A DNA stretch of 64,000 nucleotides from G963422275 sp963422275. Lineage in GTDB: Bacteria; Pseudomonadota; Alphaproteobacteria; Rhodobacterales; Rhodobacteraceae. The first letter of the stretch is position 1. Each line of letters begins with the position of its first letter. Location of the stretch: positions 1,674,001 to 1,738,000 of the forward strand of contig OY729418.1 of the NCBI GenBank assembly GCA_963422275.1, given 5' to 3'. This document shows, piece after piece, positions 32,688-42,037 of the stretch. Below the pieces are notes generated by a model. That model saw only the letters and a list, made by a program, of their open reading frames with translations, did not search any database and was not told the DNA's origin. The position numbers were made by a program, and so were the translations under genes.

Positions 32688-35600
32688 GTGAAGGAACGTG
32701 AATCTAACCGATTGACAGATTCCATGCAAGCTGACCAAACTGGGGATTCGGCGAAGCTAAAGGATCAATTCAAGCGTTTCCGCTTCCTGTCATTGGATAT
32801 CGAGATCTCAAAGGACGGTGGCCCAATTCGGGCGATCGGCGCAGTGCGCAACGATACAGGTCGGAGCTTGGAACTATCCAGAGGCATCGGGCCGAAAGAA
32901 TTCAGGAAACTGGATGAATTTGCGGACGGGGCTTCCTTTGTGTTGGGTCACAACATCGTTGCGTTCGATCTTCCGCATCTGAAAGCGGCACAGCCGGACT
33001 TGCGGCTGTTGCGGCTTCCGGCTGTGGATACGTTGCGCCTGAATCCGCTCGCGTTTCCACGCAATCCCTACCACCATCTGGTCAAGCACTACCAGGACGG
33101 ACGGCTCTTGCGCGGTCAGGTGAACGATCCGGAATTGGACTCCCGCATAGCAATCGAGGTCTTCGAAAACCAAATAGGTGCGTTCCAGAAATTGCAAAAG
33201 GATGATCCCGATCTTGTTACCGCCTATCACTGGCTGACCACGCCAGATCCCGACAAGGCGGACTGGGCGCTGAACGGCCTGCTTACGTGGATTCGAAGTG
33301 CTGGGAGACCGTTATGGGACGAAACCCGCTTGGCGATAGAACGACAATTCGAGACGATGGCCTGCATAACTCATGCAAGACAGATTCTGGGATCTCCGTG
33401 TGGATTTGGCTGGACACTGGCTTACACCTTGGCATGGATTTCCGTGTCGGGCGACAACTCTGTCATTCCGCCTTGGGTTCGGCATCAGTTTCCGGATACC
33501 GGGAAGCTTGTTCGCTGGTTGAGGAATTCCCCTTGCAGCGACGGCTTATGCAAATGGTGCCGCGAAAGGCACAACGCTCGTGGTGAACTCAAGCGCTGGT
33601 TTGGATTCAACGAGTTCCGGTCAAAACCGACAAACGAAGACGGCAGCTCCATGCAACAATCCATAGCGGAGGCTGCAATGGCCGGGAGGCATGTGTTCGG
33701 AATTCTCCCAACCGGAGCTGGAAAGTCCCTTTGTTACCAATTGCCGGCATTGTCGCGGTACGACAAGACCGGTGCGCTTACTGTTGTGATTTCGCCATTG
33801 GTAGCATTGATGAAGGATCAGGTTTCGAACCTCGAATCCAAAGGCATCGGATCTTGTGTGGCGATCAACGGATTGCTGTCCATGCCAGAACGATCCGCCG
33901 CGCTGGACCAAGTCAGATTGGGGGACGCGGGGATTCTCCTCGTTTCCCCTGAGCAACTCCGCTCCCGTTCCGTCCGAAAAGTGCTGGATCAGCGCGAGAT
34001 TGGAGGATGGGTGCTTGACGAGGCGCACTGCCTTTCGCGGTGGGGGCACGATTTCAGGCCCGATTATCGTTACGTGGCGAGGTTCACCAAGAAAATGGCG
34101 GGTTCAGATCCAGTGCCATCGCTGCTTTGCTTGACCGCGACCGCCAAACCCGATGTGATCGATGATATCTGTGCGCATTTTCATGACAAACTTGGCATTG
34201 GACTTGCCGTCTTTAATGGCGGGGCAGACAGGCAGAATCTCGCTTTCGAGGTTATTCCGACATCAGTGCCTGAAAAGCTTCACCACCTTCATCAGGTTCT
34301 TGTGTGGCACCTGCGGCTAGACGTTTCCGGCGGCGCGATAGTTTATTGCGCGACAAGGCGACAAACCGAGAATGTGGCTCAGTTCTTGCAATCAGCAGGC
34401 ATGACGGCGGCGCATTTTCATGCGGGCCTTTCGCCCGAATCCAAAAAGGATGCGCAACGGCGCTTCATAGATGGTGAACTGAAGGTCATCGTCGCGACCA
34501 ATGCATTCGGCATGGGAATCGACAAGCCAGACGTCCGACTTGTCGTGCATGCAGACATTCCAGGCTCGCTTGAGAATTATCTGCAGGAGGCCGGCAGAGC
34601 CGGCCGCGACGGCAAATCCGCTCATTGCGTACTACTGTACGTCAAAGATGATGTCGAGCGGCAATTCAGCATGTCCGCACGTTCGCGCCTCACGCGGCGA
34701 GATATCCACGGGATACTTCGGGCACTGCGCAATCTCGACCGGAAGAAGCGCCTCGGCGGCAAAGTTGTGGCAACAGCCGGAGAAATTCTCATTGGGGACG
34801 AAGAGAAGGCTTTTGCGAGAGACTCCGCCACTGACGACACTCGCGTGCGCACTGCGGTCTCGTGGCTGGAGGAGGCCGAACTCCTCACGCGCGAAGAGAA
34901 CGATGTACGAATTTTCCCATCCTCGCTCCGCGTAAGCAGTGTCAAGGAGGCTGGAAAGCGACTTGAAAAGGCTTCTATTTCAAGACTTTATCAGGATCAA
35001 TTGATGCGCATTACGGAAGCCCTTATAGACGCGCCCGCAGACGGTGGCGTCACCACGGACGAGCTCATGGGGGTTTCTGGACTGAGTCCTGATGGCGTAA
35101 GAGCGGCACTCTACGATCTTGAGCAACTGGGAATCGCCAGTAACGACACTGCCATCACCGCGTTCGTTCACGAAGGGGTGGCGAAATCGTCCAGAAAGCG
35201 ACTAAAGGCTGCGAATCAGCTGGAGACCGAACTTATCAAGCATATGCGGGAAGCTTCGCCCGATCAGGAAAAAGGAGACACGTCAAGGCTTCATCTGCGG
35301 ATTGCCGCGCAGAAATTGCGGGATGCAGGTGTTTCCGATCCACTGCCGGAGAGACTCTGGCACATTGTGCGGGGAATTTCCCATGACGGACGTGACGAGG
35401 ATGGCGGCACTGGAAGTGTCGCGGTTCGAAAGCTTAATGCCGAGATTGTCAGGGTGACGTTGAAACGCGAATGGCAGGCACTGGACAAAACTGCGCGCAT
35501 CCGCCGTGAAGCGGCCGGCCGGCTTCTGGAGCATTTTCTCGATTGCCTGCCATCCGGAAGCCGAGGCACAGATCTGTTGGCGAAAACCACGCTTGGGAAA

Positions 35601-36017
35601 CTGGTCTCCGCAATCAAGTCCGATGCGCTGCTTATGATCACTGTCGAAAAGCCGACAAAGCTTGTTGACCGCGCCTTGCTCTGGTTGCACGAACAGGAAA
35701 TCATTCGCCTCAACAAAGGCTTGGCAGTGTTCCGCCCCGCAATGACAATTCAACTTGCGCAGCGTGAGCGTCGCGGCTTCAGCACAATCGAATTCAAGCC
35801 GCTGGAGATGCACTACAAGGGGAAAGTTCTGCAAGTTCACGTGATGGTGGAATACGCCGAGAAGGGTCTCGAATCCATAGGCGAGGCGCTTCGCTTTGCC
35901 ATGGACTATTTCACGCTGTCAGAGCAGAGTTCCTTCGTCGCTGGTTTGTCGGGCGGGAAAGTGAGCTCGGCAGGGAGACCACCCCGGAATCTTGGCGAAA
36001 GATTGTCGAAAACCTGA
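32688..36017 (+). CDS. RecQ-type helicase with N-terminal exonuclease-like domain (5' part of a RecQ-UvrD fusion)
   Basis: 1109 aa from a GTG at 32688; an ATG at 32724 is an alternative start, and neither has a strong ribosome site. Residues about 25-150 form a DnaQ/RNase H-like domain (FLSLDIEISKDGG, GHNIVAFDLPHLKA). The RecQ core follows: Walker A LPTGAGKSLCYQLPAL, WVLDEAHCLSRWGHDFRPDY, LTATAKPDV, IVATNAFGMGIDKPDVR, and QEAGRAGRDG. The region after about residue 660 is the winged-helix/RQC and C-terminal part. The last ~30 codons are out of frame: the true continuation in another frame joins directly to the UvrD gene downstream. Confidence 0.85.
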   Translation: MKERESNRLTDSMQADQTGDSAKLKDQFKRFRFLSLDIEISKDGGPIRAIGAVRNDTGRSLELSRGIGPKEFRKLDEFADGASFVLGHNIVAFDLPHLKAAQPDLRLLRLPAVDTLRLNPLAFPRNPYHHLVKHYQDGRLLRGQVNDPELDSRIAIEVFENQIGAFQKLQKDDPDLVTAYHWLTTPDPDKADWALNGLLTWIRSAGRPLWDETRLAIERQFETMACITHARQILGSPCGFGWTLAYTLAWISVSGDNSVIPPWVRHQFPDTGKLVRWLRNSPCSDGLCKWCRERHNARGELKRWFGFNEFRSKPTNEDGSSMQQSIAEAAMAGRHVFGILPTGAGKSLCYQLPALSRYDKTGALTVVISPLVALMKDQVSNLESKGIGSCVAINGLLSMPERSAALDQVRLGDAGILLVSPEQLRSRSVRKVLDQREIGGWVLDEAHCLSRWGHDFRPDYRYVARFTKKMAGSDPVPSLLCLTATAKPDVIDDICAHFHDKLGIGLAVFNGGADRQNLAFEVIPTSVPEKLHHLHQVLVWHLRLDVSGGAIVYCATRRQTENVAQFLQSAGMTAAHFHAGLSPESKKDAQRRFIDGELKVIVATNAFGMGIDKPDVRLVVHADIPGSLENYLQEAGRAGRDGKSAHCVLLYVKDDVERQFSMSARSRLTRRDIHGILRALRNLDRKKRLGGKVVATAGEILIGDEEKAFARDSATDDTRVRTAVSWLEEAELLTREENDVRIFPSSLRVSSVKEAGKRLEKASISRLYQDQLMRITEALIDAPADGGVTTDELMGVSGLSPDGVRAALYDLEQLGIASNDTAITAFVHEGVAKSSRKRLKAANQLETELIKHMREASPDQEKGDTSRLHLRIAAQKLRDAGVSDPLPERLWHIVRGISHDGRDEDGGTGSVAVRKLNAEIVRVTLKREWQALDKTARIRREAAGRLLEHFLDCLPSGSRGTDLLAKTTLGKLVSAIKSDALLMITVEKPTKLVDRALLWLHEQEIIRLNKGLAVFRPAMTIQLAQRERRGFSTIEFKPLEMHYKGKVLQVHVMVEYAEKGLESIGEALRFAMDYFTLSEQSSFVAGLSGGKVSSAGRPPRNLGERLSKT

Positions 36018-36067
36018 AAAACCCGGTCCAGCGGCGCATTGTCGCCGATAACCGGGAGCAGACCAAC

Positions 36068-37921
36068 GTGCTTGTCCTTGCGGGACCCGGTTCCGGGAAA
36101 ACAAAGGTGCTGGTACATCGAATGGCGTATCTTATTCGCGTGCGGCGAGAGACCCCCGGCGGAATCCTGGCGCTGGCATACAATCGACATGCGGCAGTTG
36201 AGATCCGACGTCGCCTCGAGAACCTGGTAGGCGAAGATGCACGCGGCGTGACCGTTCTGACCTGCCATGCACTGGCAATGCGCTTGGCTGGCAGCAGTTT
36301 TTCGGCCATTGCTGGGCAACCTGAAAACAAGATGTTTCGGGAAGTGGTTCGTCGCGCGGTCGACCTGCTGCAGGGGACAGGCTTGCCGCCGGACGAGGCG
36401 GATGAGCGGCGCGAGCGTCTTCTGGCCGGTTTCCGCTGGATTCTGGTGGACGAATACCAGGACATCGAGGCAGATCAGTACGACATGATTTCGGCACTGG
36501 CGGGGAGAACGTTGAAGGACGATTCCGGAAAGCTGTCCCTGTTCGCAGTGGGAGATGACGACCAGAACATCTACGCCTTCAACGGATCGTCAGTGGAGTT
36601 CATTCGCCGCTTCGAGAAAGATTATGACGCCAAGCCAACCTATCTAACCGACAACTATCGATCCACGGCCCATATCGTGGCTTCGGCCAATGCAGTCATC
36701 GAACCGGCCAGGAACCGAATGAAGCGGGGGCATCCAATTCATGTCAACCGCGCCCGATCGAGTGACCCGATGGGCGGTGAGTGGCAGAAACTGGACCCCG
36801 TCGCAAAAGGCCGCGTTCAGGTGCTTCCAGCTGGACCTGATACGGTCTCGCAGGCGCGCGTTGCGATGGGAGAATTGTTGCGTCTAGCCGAGTCTGTGCC
36901 GGACTGGGACTGGTCTCGTTGTGCCGTGATCGCTCGCAAATGGGCCTGTCTTGCGCCAGTGCGGGCATTTTGCGAAGTGCATGGCATTCCAACGCAAATG
37001 GGAAACGAGGAAATCCCCGGCTTCTGGTGGTTGCGTGAAACAAGGGAATTGAGAGAATGGCTGCGCGCACGTCAGCCAAGCATCGTCGACGGAGAATCAC
37101 TTCGCGAGTGGGCGGACGCACTCCGTCGGGGGCCTTGGACCGATTTGTTGCGGCAGGCCGTCGATGAACACGCATTGGAAACCGGCGGGGCCGAAACACC
37201 GGTCGAGCATTTCATTGAGTGGCTTGCCGAATGGGGACGCGACGTTCGCCGTCGCCAAAGCGGACTTCTGCTGGTTACCGCCCACAGAGCAAAGGGATTG
37301 GAGTTCGATCATGTGGTAATACTGGACGGTGACTGGGACCGGCAGAGCAAGGGCGAAGATCCTGACGCGCCGCGCAGGCTGTATTATGTCGCGATGACAA
37401 GGGCGCGAGAAACGCTAACCCTCATGAATATATACGAAACCAATCAACTGCGTGAAGCGCTCGCAGATTGTCAGTCGGTACTTCGCCGTCAACCCTTGTC
37501 GCTTCCACAGGCTGGACCGGAATTTCCACAGGCTGGACCGGAATTGCACTGCACCTATTTTCGGGTGCGCTTGGAGGACGTGAATCTGGGCTTTGCAGGT
37601 CACAGGCAAAGCAAAGACAAGACGCACCGGGCAATTGCCGCTCTTTCATGTGGTGACCCGCTTGACTGGCGAGTTTCGATGAATGGTCGTTGGGAGCTAT
37701 TGGATCGAAATGGCACGATGGTGGGACAAATGGCCAGCAAATTCCCCCCAGCTGAAGTCAACACCATGCGATGCCGCTCCGTGAAAGTTCAGGCTATCAC
37801 CGGTTGGAGCCGCGAGGCTTCAGGGCCAGAATTTCATAATCGCATCAGGTGTGATTCATGGGAAGTTGTTGTGCCGGAATTCGTGTTCGAGCCGAAAGGG
37901 TCCCAGGCTGATGACTCTTGA
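36068..37921 (+). CDS. UvrD/Rep-type superfamily 1 helicase (3' part of a RecQ-UvrD fusion)
   Basis: 617 aa if started at the GTG at 36068, but the frame is open back to about 35925 and encodes EFLRRWFVGRESEL, then TTPESWRKIVENLKNPVQRR before Walker A LAGPGSGKT. The GTG is therefore probably not a real start. Motifs include ILALAYNRHAA, ILVDEYQDIEADQY, AVGDDDQNIYAFNG, LTDNYRS, VTAHRAKGLEFDHV and YVAMTRARE. An 18-bp in-frame tandem duplication gives PQAGPEFPQAGPEL near residue 480. A strand-opening role in repair or defence is likely. Confidence 0.82.
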   Translation: MLVLAGPGSGKTKVLVHRMAYLIRVRRETPGGILALAYNRHAAVEIRRRLENLVGEDARGVTVLTCHALAMRLAGSSFSAIAGQPENKMFREVVRRAVDLLQGTGLPPDEADERRERLLAGFRWILVDEYQDIEADQYDMISALAGRTLKDDSGKLSLFAVGDDDQNIYAFNGSSVEFIRRFEKDYDAKPTYLTDNYRSTAHIVASANAVIEPARNRMKRGHPIHVNRARSSDPMGGEWQKLDPVAKGRVQVLPAGPDTVSQARVAMGELLRLAESVPDWDWSRCAVIARKWACLAPVRAFCEVHGIPTQMGNEEIPGFWWLRETRELREWLRARQPSIVDGESLREWADALRRGPWTDLLRQAVDEHALETGGAETPVEHFIEWLAEWGRDVRRRQSGLLLVTAHRAKGLEFDHVVILDGDWDRQSKGEDPDAPRRLYYVAMTRARETLTLMNIYETNQLREALADCQSVLRRQPLSLPQAGPEFPQAGPELHCTYFRVRLEDVNLGFAGHRQSKDKTHRAIAALSCGDPLDWRVSMNGRWELLDRNGTMVGQMASKFPPAEVNTMRCRSVKVQAITGWSREASGPEFHNRIRCDSWEVVVPEFVFEPKGSQADDS

Positions 37922-37924
37922 CCA

Positions 37925-38200
37925 AAAATGACGGCAGCGGTGGTGCAGATGGCGCTCAGGAAGTCTTGGGAGCATCGTGCGTGTCGTGGCGACGCTTGCG
38001 GGATGGGCGTTCTGCGGTTGCATGGCGATCGGGGGGGGGGTGCCAGACGAGATCCTGCGGCAGCCAGAGCCTCGCGGAATCGGGCGCTGTCGGCAGAGGT
38101 ATCGCGCGGGCAGTCCAAACGGCTGTTCGAGGCGGGGTTCGTCATCCGCGTCCTGTTCCTCGTGAACCGGACCGCGCAACGCATCAAGCTGAGGACGCAT
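37925..38200 (-). mobile_element. IS5-family transposase C-terminal remnant
   Basis: Minus-strand frames give RYLCRQRPIPRGSGC and CSQDFLSAICTTAAVIFG, corresponding to the LYRQRHRIENLFGRLKDW and NFLSAI tail of IS5-group transposases. The frame is broken, with a run of ten G at 38031-38040. It begins right at the end of the UvrD gene. Confidence 0.45.
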
Positions 38201-39288
38201 TACAGTTATAACCTTGCAGATCATGATCGCCGAATACCGCAAGCTCTCGCCCTAGATTCAGCTCTCGGGATTTGCTGATGTGAAGGCGAGAAGTGCAGGA
38301 GGTTCTCCATATGATGAATCGCAGTTGATGGTTTTTGATTTTCCTTTTCTTCAGGTCGCGCCGTATCTTCCGCCTGCTCCGCGGCGGGTCATCGAAGTTC
38401 CATAGTCAGAGAGACACAAGCCCGCAGGCAACCAACCCAGCGCCCGCAATTTGGCAAATCTTGGCGGCAAGGAGAATGAGCCGGTCAAGTCGCCGCCCTT
38501 CCAAATCCGGGAGTGCAGAAAACCATGTGTCGATGCGGAGACCTCAGCCACATCGAAGGCATTGACCAGTTTGCGATCCCCAGATCACCTTCTCGCATCT
38601 CGTCGTCCGCCCGCAACAGCAGGTCATCTCTATGAAGTTGGTCTTTTCTGCCGCAGCGTGGGCGCGCACGCCCGTCTCACGTGTGATGCACTCAGCCAAG
38701 CTCACTCAGAACACGCAGGTTACCTGGACATTGGCGGTCGCGCTCTTGGAGCGTGACCGATCAGGACCGTTGCGAAAGCAATCATTTTTCTCTGCATTTC
38801 GCCTTCAGGGTCGCTTCCGTCTTCATAGCCCGCCGTCCCATGAACCGGGACCGCGCTGACCGGGCAGCCAGCCGAACCGGCAGATCGTCGTGCGAGCGGA
38901 GCAGCACTCGATCACCGAACGGCTGATGGACAGCATGAAGTCGAGATGCACCGTCAGCGCCCGCTCAAGCTCCCGACCCGACAGCGAGCGCCACTGGCCA
39001 TGCGGGAGAACCCGGGTCGTCAGGTCGACATCGTGGCGGCGCGCCCCAGGCGCGAGCGCACCGGACTGGCCACCACCGCCATGAATAAATCCATCGGTCT
39101 CTCCCTCAATTGAACATTATGACAAGCGCTTGCAGCCCTTCGGCGCTGTCAGGTTATGAAGAAGGAATATTGGGCCAAATTGTCGATTCCGCTCGGTTGC
39201 GCGCAACAGACCACGCAATCGCCGGGGCGCAGTGAATTGCGTTCAACGATTGTGACAAAAGGGACAGTCTCTTCAGCGGCATGGAACC
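38201..39288. other. About 1.1 kb without a recognisable gene
   Basis: Only short overlapping frames on both strands, none with a family signature I know. Probably decayed mobile DNA between the RecQ-UvrD helicase and the catabolic operon. The last 100 bp follow the SDR stop and show no strong terminator hairpin. Confidence 0.35.
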
Positions 39289-40014
39289 TCAGTTTGACTG
39301 CCCGCCAAGGCTGGTGCCGCCGCAAACGTAAAGCACTTGGCCTGTGACAAAGCTGGCCTTGTCATCCAGGAAAAACCCGGCGGCATTGGCAATGTCGTCG
39401 GCTGTGCCGATGCGCCGAACAGGTACGCCGTTGGCGATTTTGTCCTGCAACTCACCATCCTTGGGCACGATGCCCCAGAAGTTTTCCGTCAGAACCGGGC
39501 CTGGCGCTACCACGTTCACGGTGATTCCCTTGGGGGCCAGTTCAAGCGCCCAGGTGCGTGCAAGCCCGTGCATCCCCGCCTTGGTCGCGGAATAGGCCGA
39601 ACGGGTGGGCATGCCCATTGACGCACGCGAAGAGATAAAGAGTATGCGCCCGCAACCGCGCTCCTCCATCCCAACCAGCATCGCCTGGGTCAGCGCCATT
39701 GGGGCTGCCAAATGCAACTGTGCCAGCGTCAGCACATCCTGCGGCTTCGCCTCCGGCAGCAGGTTCGGCAGGATCATGCCCGCGTTATGGACCAACGCGT
39801 CCACCTGATGTTCGGCGGCGACTCGGGCGGCGACTTCGGAAGTCTCGGCGGCGTCAGTCAGATCGACGGTATAGCCCGACAGATTCTCGTGGCTTGTCTG
39901 TGGCAGGTCCAGCCCCAGCGAAATGACCTTTTCGCCGCGTGCCAGCAGCAGGTTGGCAATGGCGGCCCCGATGCCGGAATTGCCCCCGGTGATCAGGGTG
40001 GCACGCGAGCTCAT
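39289..40014 (-). CDS. Short-chain dehydrogenase/reductase
   Basis: 241-aa classical SDR. The Rossmann motif TGGNSGIGAAIA is at residues 8-19, NAG is near residue 77, the catalytic Ser and YSATK (Tyr/Lys) lie at about 130-150, and the C-terminus covers TGQVLYVCGG. It is last in the eight-gene operon and overlaps the isatin-hydrolase-like gene by ATGA. A role in oxidising or reducing a pathway intermediate of indole-acetate breakdown is plausible but the substrate is unknown. Confidence 0.85.
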   Translation of the reverse strand: MSSRATLITGGNSGIGAAIANLLLARGEKVISLGLDLPQTSHENLSGYTVDLTDAAETSEVAARVAAEHQVDALVHNAGMILPNLLPEAKPQDVLTLAQLHLAAPMALTQAMLVGMEERGCGRILFISSRASMGMPTRSAYSATKAGMHGLARTWALELAPKGITVNVVAPGPVLTENFWGIVPKDGELQDKIANGVPVRRIGTADDIANAAGFFLDDKASFVTGQVLYVCGGTSLGGQSN

Positions 40015-40802
40015 GTCGCCTCTCCCTGGATCATGGCAATGACTCGCAACGGGCTGCCCGAGCCGCCCTCAATCTTCAGCGGACAAGCCACGATGATTGC
40101 GCCGAACGTAGGCAGCTTGTCCAAATTTGTCAGGCATTGCAGACCAAAGCGACCATTGCCATGAAGGATCGAGTGCGCGGGCAACGGCGGGTTGAAATGA
40201 ATCGCCTGCCCGGCATCCGTGCCCACGGTTTCCACCGCCAGCCCGACGCAATCGCGCTCGTGTACCATGAATTCAACCGCACCAGCATCGGGGCCAGGTG
40301 AATGGGCGCCATCCTCCTTTAGGTTGAGGTATTCGGGTGTGCCGACGCGCTTGTGCCAGTCGGTGCGCAGCGCGATCCAGTGGCGCGGTGGAACGGTGCC
40401 GTTGTCGCGCTCCCAGTTTTCCAGGAATTCTCGGGTTACGACGAAGTTGTGGTCCGTTGCGGCCTCGGTTGAAATATCGATCACGGCGGCAGGGGCCATG
40501 AATTCCTGCGCCGAGATTGCGTCCACTGTGTTCGACGGAAGATCCTTGCCTGTCACCCAATGAGCCGGTGCATCGAAATGGGTGCCGGTATGTTCGTTCA
40601 GGGAAATATTGTTCCAGTACCACGCCGGACCGTTTTCGTCATAGCGCGAGACGGTTTCCATGCGAAACGGCGCGCATTGGCCGAGTTCGGGCGGCAGCAC
40701 CATCACCGGGAAATCGGGACTCAGCGTGTTTGTCAGGTCCACGCAACGGACCTGGCCCGAGGATAGCGCCTCAGCTAGATCGGACAGCAGTGATTGGTTC
40801 AT
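40011..40802 (-). CDS. Cyclase-family hydrolase, isatin hydrolase-like
   Basis: 263-aa metal-dependent amidohydrolase of the cyclase/kynurenine-formamidase superfamily. The metal motif HTGTHFDAPAHW is near residue 72-83. WYWNNISLNEHTGTHFD, VETVGTDAGQA and PLKIEGGSGSPLRV match the pattern I remember for isatin hydrolases, which open isatin to isatinate in bacterial indole-3-acetate degradation. A related N-formylamide hydrolase role is the main alternative. It overlaps both neighbours by 4 bp in an operon with a Rieske oxygenase, CoA ligase and thiolase-like protein. Confidence 0.78.
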   Translation of the reverse strand: MNQSLLSDLAEALSSGQVRCVDLTNTLSPDFPVMVLPPELGQCAPFRMETVSRYDENGPAWYWNNISLNEHTGTHFDAPAHWVTGKDLPSNTVDAISAQEFMAPAAVIDISTEAATDHNFVVTREFLENWERDNGTVPPRHWIALRTDWHKRVGTPEYLNLKEDGAHSPGPDAGAVEFMVHERDCVGLAVETVGTDAGQAIHFNPPLPAHSILHGNGRFGLQCLTNLDKLPTFGAIIVACPLKIEGGSGSPLRVIAMIQGEAT

Positions 40803-42037
40803 TGGTTTTCCTCCCGGATTGCCAAAAGCGGGTCGGATTGCCAGCGGTCCATGACATCCTTGGCCATGTCACCCGCGCAGGTGGTTTCTTGCCCTTTGAT
40901 CAGTGCCTCGACGACCGCCTTGGCGATCTGGACCGGAGGGGTCTTGGGTGGCGGCACATGCTGATGCCGGTCGTCGTCGACGGGACCGGTGAGAACCGAC
41001 ATGACGCGAATGCCGCTGCGCTGCATCTCGCCGCGCAGGCCAGCGATCAGCGACAGCCGTGCCGCAGCACTGGCTGCAGCCCCGGCGAAACCCGCCTTGC
41101 CTGTCAGGCCATAGACGGAAGTCACATCGACAATGGCCGATGCCGCGTTCACTCCGTCGTCCGACCGTCCGCTCATTGCAGGACCAAAAGCCTGTGCCAG
41201 CCGCATCAGTCCGGTGACCTCGGTATCGAACCCCGCTTGCAGATCAGTCAGCTTGCCGCCGAAGACGACACCGCCGACTCGCGTTAGTCCGACGGTGTTA
41301 ACTACGATGTCAACCCGCCCGCCGAGCTGAGTGGCCAGTTCCCGCGTGCTGCGTGTGTCGGTGAGGTTGAGCGGCACAAGTTCCGCGTCTTCCAGTGCTG
41401 CCACCTGCTCCTGTCCGGGAAAGCGCATTAGAGGATCGGCATTGCCCAGGAACACGGTTTGGGCGCCTGCCTTGATCAGTGCCTGTGCCACCGCTTGCCC
41501 CACCGGGCCGCGGCCATCGGTCACCAGAATGCGTCGGTATTTTGGATCGGCGGTAAATACGCGCAATTGAGGGTCGTCCTGCATGTTTGGAGTCTCCACT
41601 TCGGGCATGGCGAACAGTGCCGGGTTGCCACCACGGTCCAGTTTCAGTTCCATGCAGACTCGGTCACCCTGCCGCACATCGCCATGAAGGTGTACAATCG
41701 CCATTGGTCCGGCATCCAGCCGCGCCGCGCCGATCCGCCAGGGTAGATGTTTGCGAAAGAACAGGTCGGTAGTGGTGCGGATCATGGTTTCCGCCTCGAT
41801 CTCGGCGCCCTGCGGCTGATCCCGCCAGCTGAGCGGGCCCCAGCAGGTCGGGCAGCGGTCACGGGGTGGATAGACGGCGGCGGCGCAACTGTCGCAAGCC
41901 TGAAGCACGAAACGCCCTTGCCCTGCACGCACGGCCATTGCCTTGGCGGCGCGGCTGCGCAGCGTGGGCGGCACATGACCCGCTCGGGTCATTTTCAGCG
42001 GGTCCTTGCGGCGCGGAGGTGTCAACGAATCAGTCAT
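40799..42037 (-). CDS. DUF35 (Zn-ribbon/OB-fold) protein fused to a short-chain dehydrogenase
   Basis: 412 aa from the ATG at 42037, which overlaps the stop of the thiolase-like gene. The N-terminal ~130 residues are a DUF35 module: helix, then a zinc ribbon CDSCAAAVYPPRDRCPTC, then an OB-fold ending FAMPEVE. The rest is an SDR: nucleotide region ILVTDGRGPVGQAVAQAL, VDIVVNTVG, VDVTSVYGLTGKAG. The usual active-site Tyr-x-x-x-Lys is not evident (FAGAAASAAAR stands in its place), so the SDR part may be structural or altered. DUF35 proteins act as obligate partners of Cys-less thiolases in acyl-CoA retro-aldolases, which fits the gene next door. Confidence 0.82.
   Translation of the reverse strand: MTDSLTPPRRKDPLKMTRAGHVPPTLRSRAAKAMAVRAGQGRFVLQACDSCAAAVYPPRDRCPTCWGPLSWRDQPQGAEIEAETMIRTTTDLFFRKHLPWRIGAARLDAGPMAIVHLHGDVRQGDRVCMELKLDRGGNPALFAMPEVETPNMQDDPQLRVFTADPKYRRILVTDGRGPVGQAVAQALIKAGAQTVFLGNADPLMRFPGQEQVAALEDAELVPLNLTDTRSTRELATQLGGRVDIVVNTVGLTRVGGVVFGGKLTDLQAGFDTEVTGLMRLAQAFGPAMSGRSDDGVNAASAIVDVTSVYGLTGKAGFAGAAASAAARLSLIAGLRGEMQRSGIRVMSVLTGPVDDDRHQHVPPPKTPPVQIAKAVVEALIKGQETTCAGDMAKDVMDRWQSDPLLAIREENQ

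Noticed and set aside
38031..38040. Run of ten G as a phase-variable tract
   Set aside because: It lies in a broken transposase remnant with no intact frame to switch; more likely neutral or a sequencing artefact.
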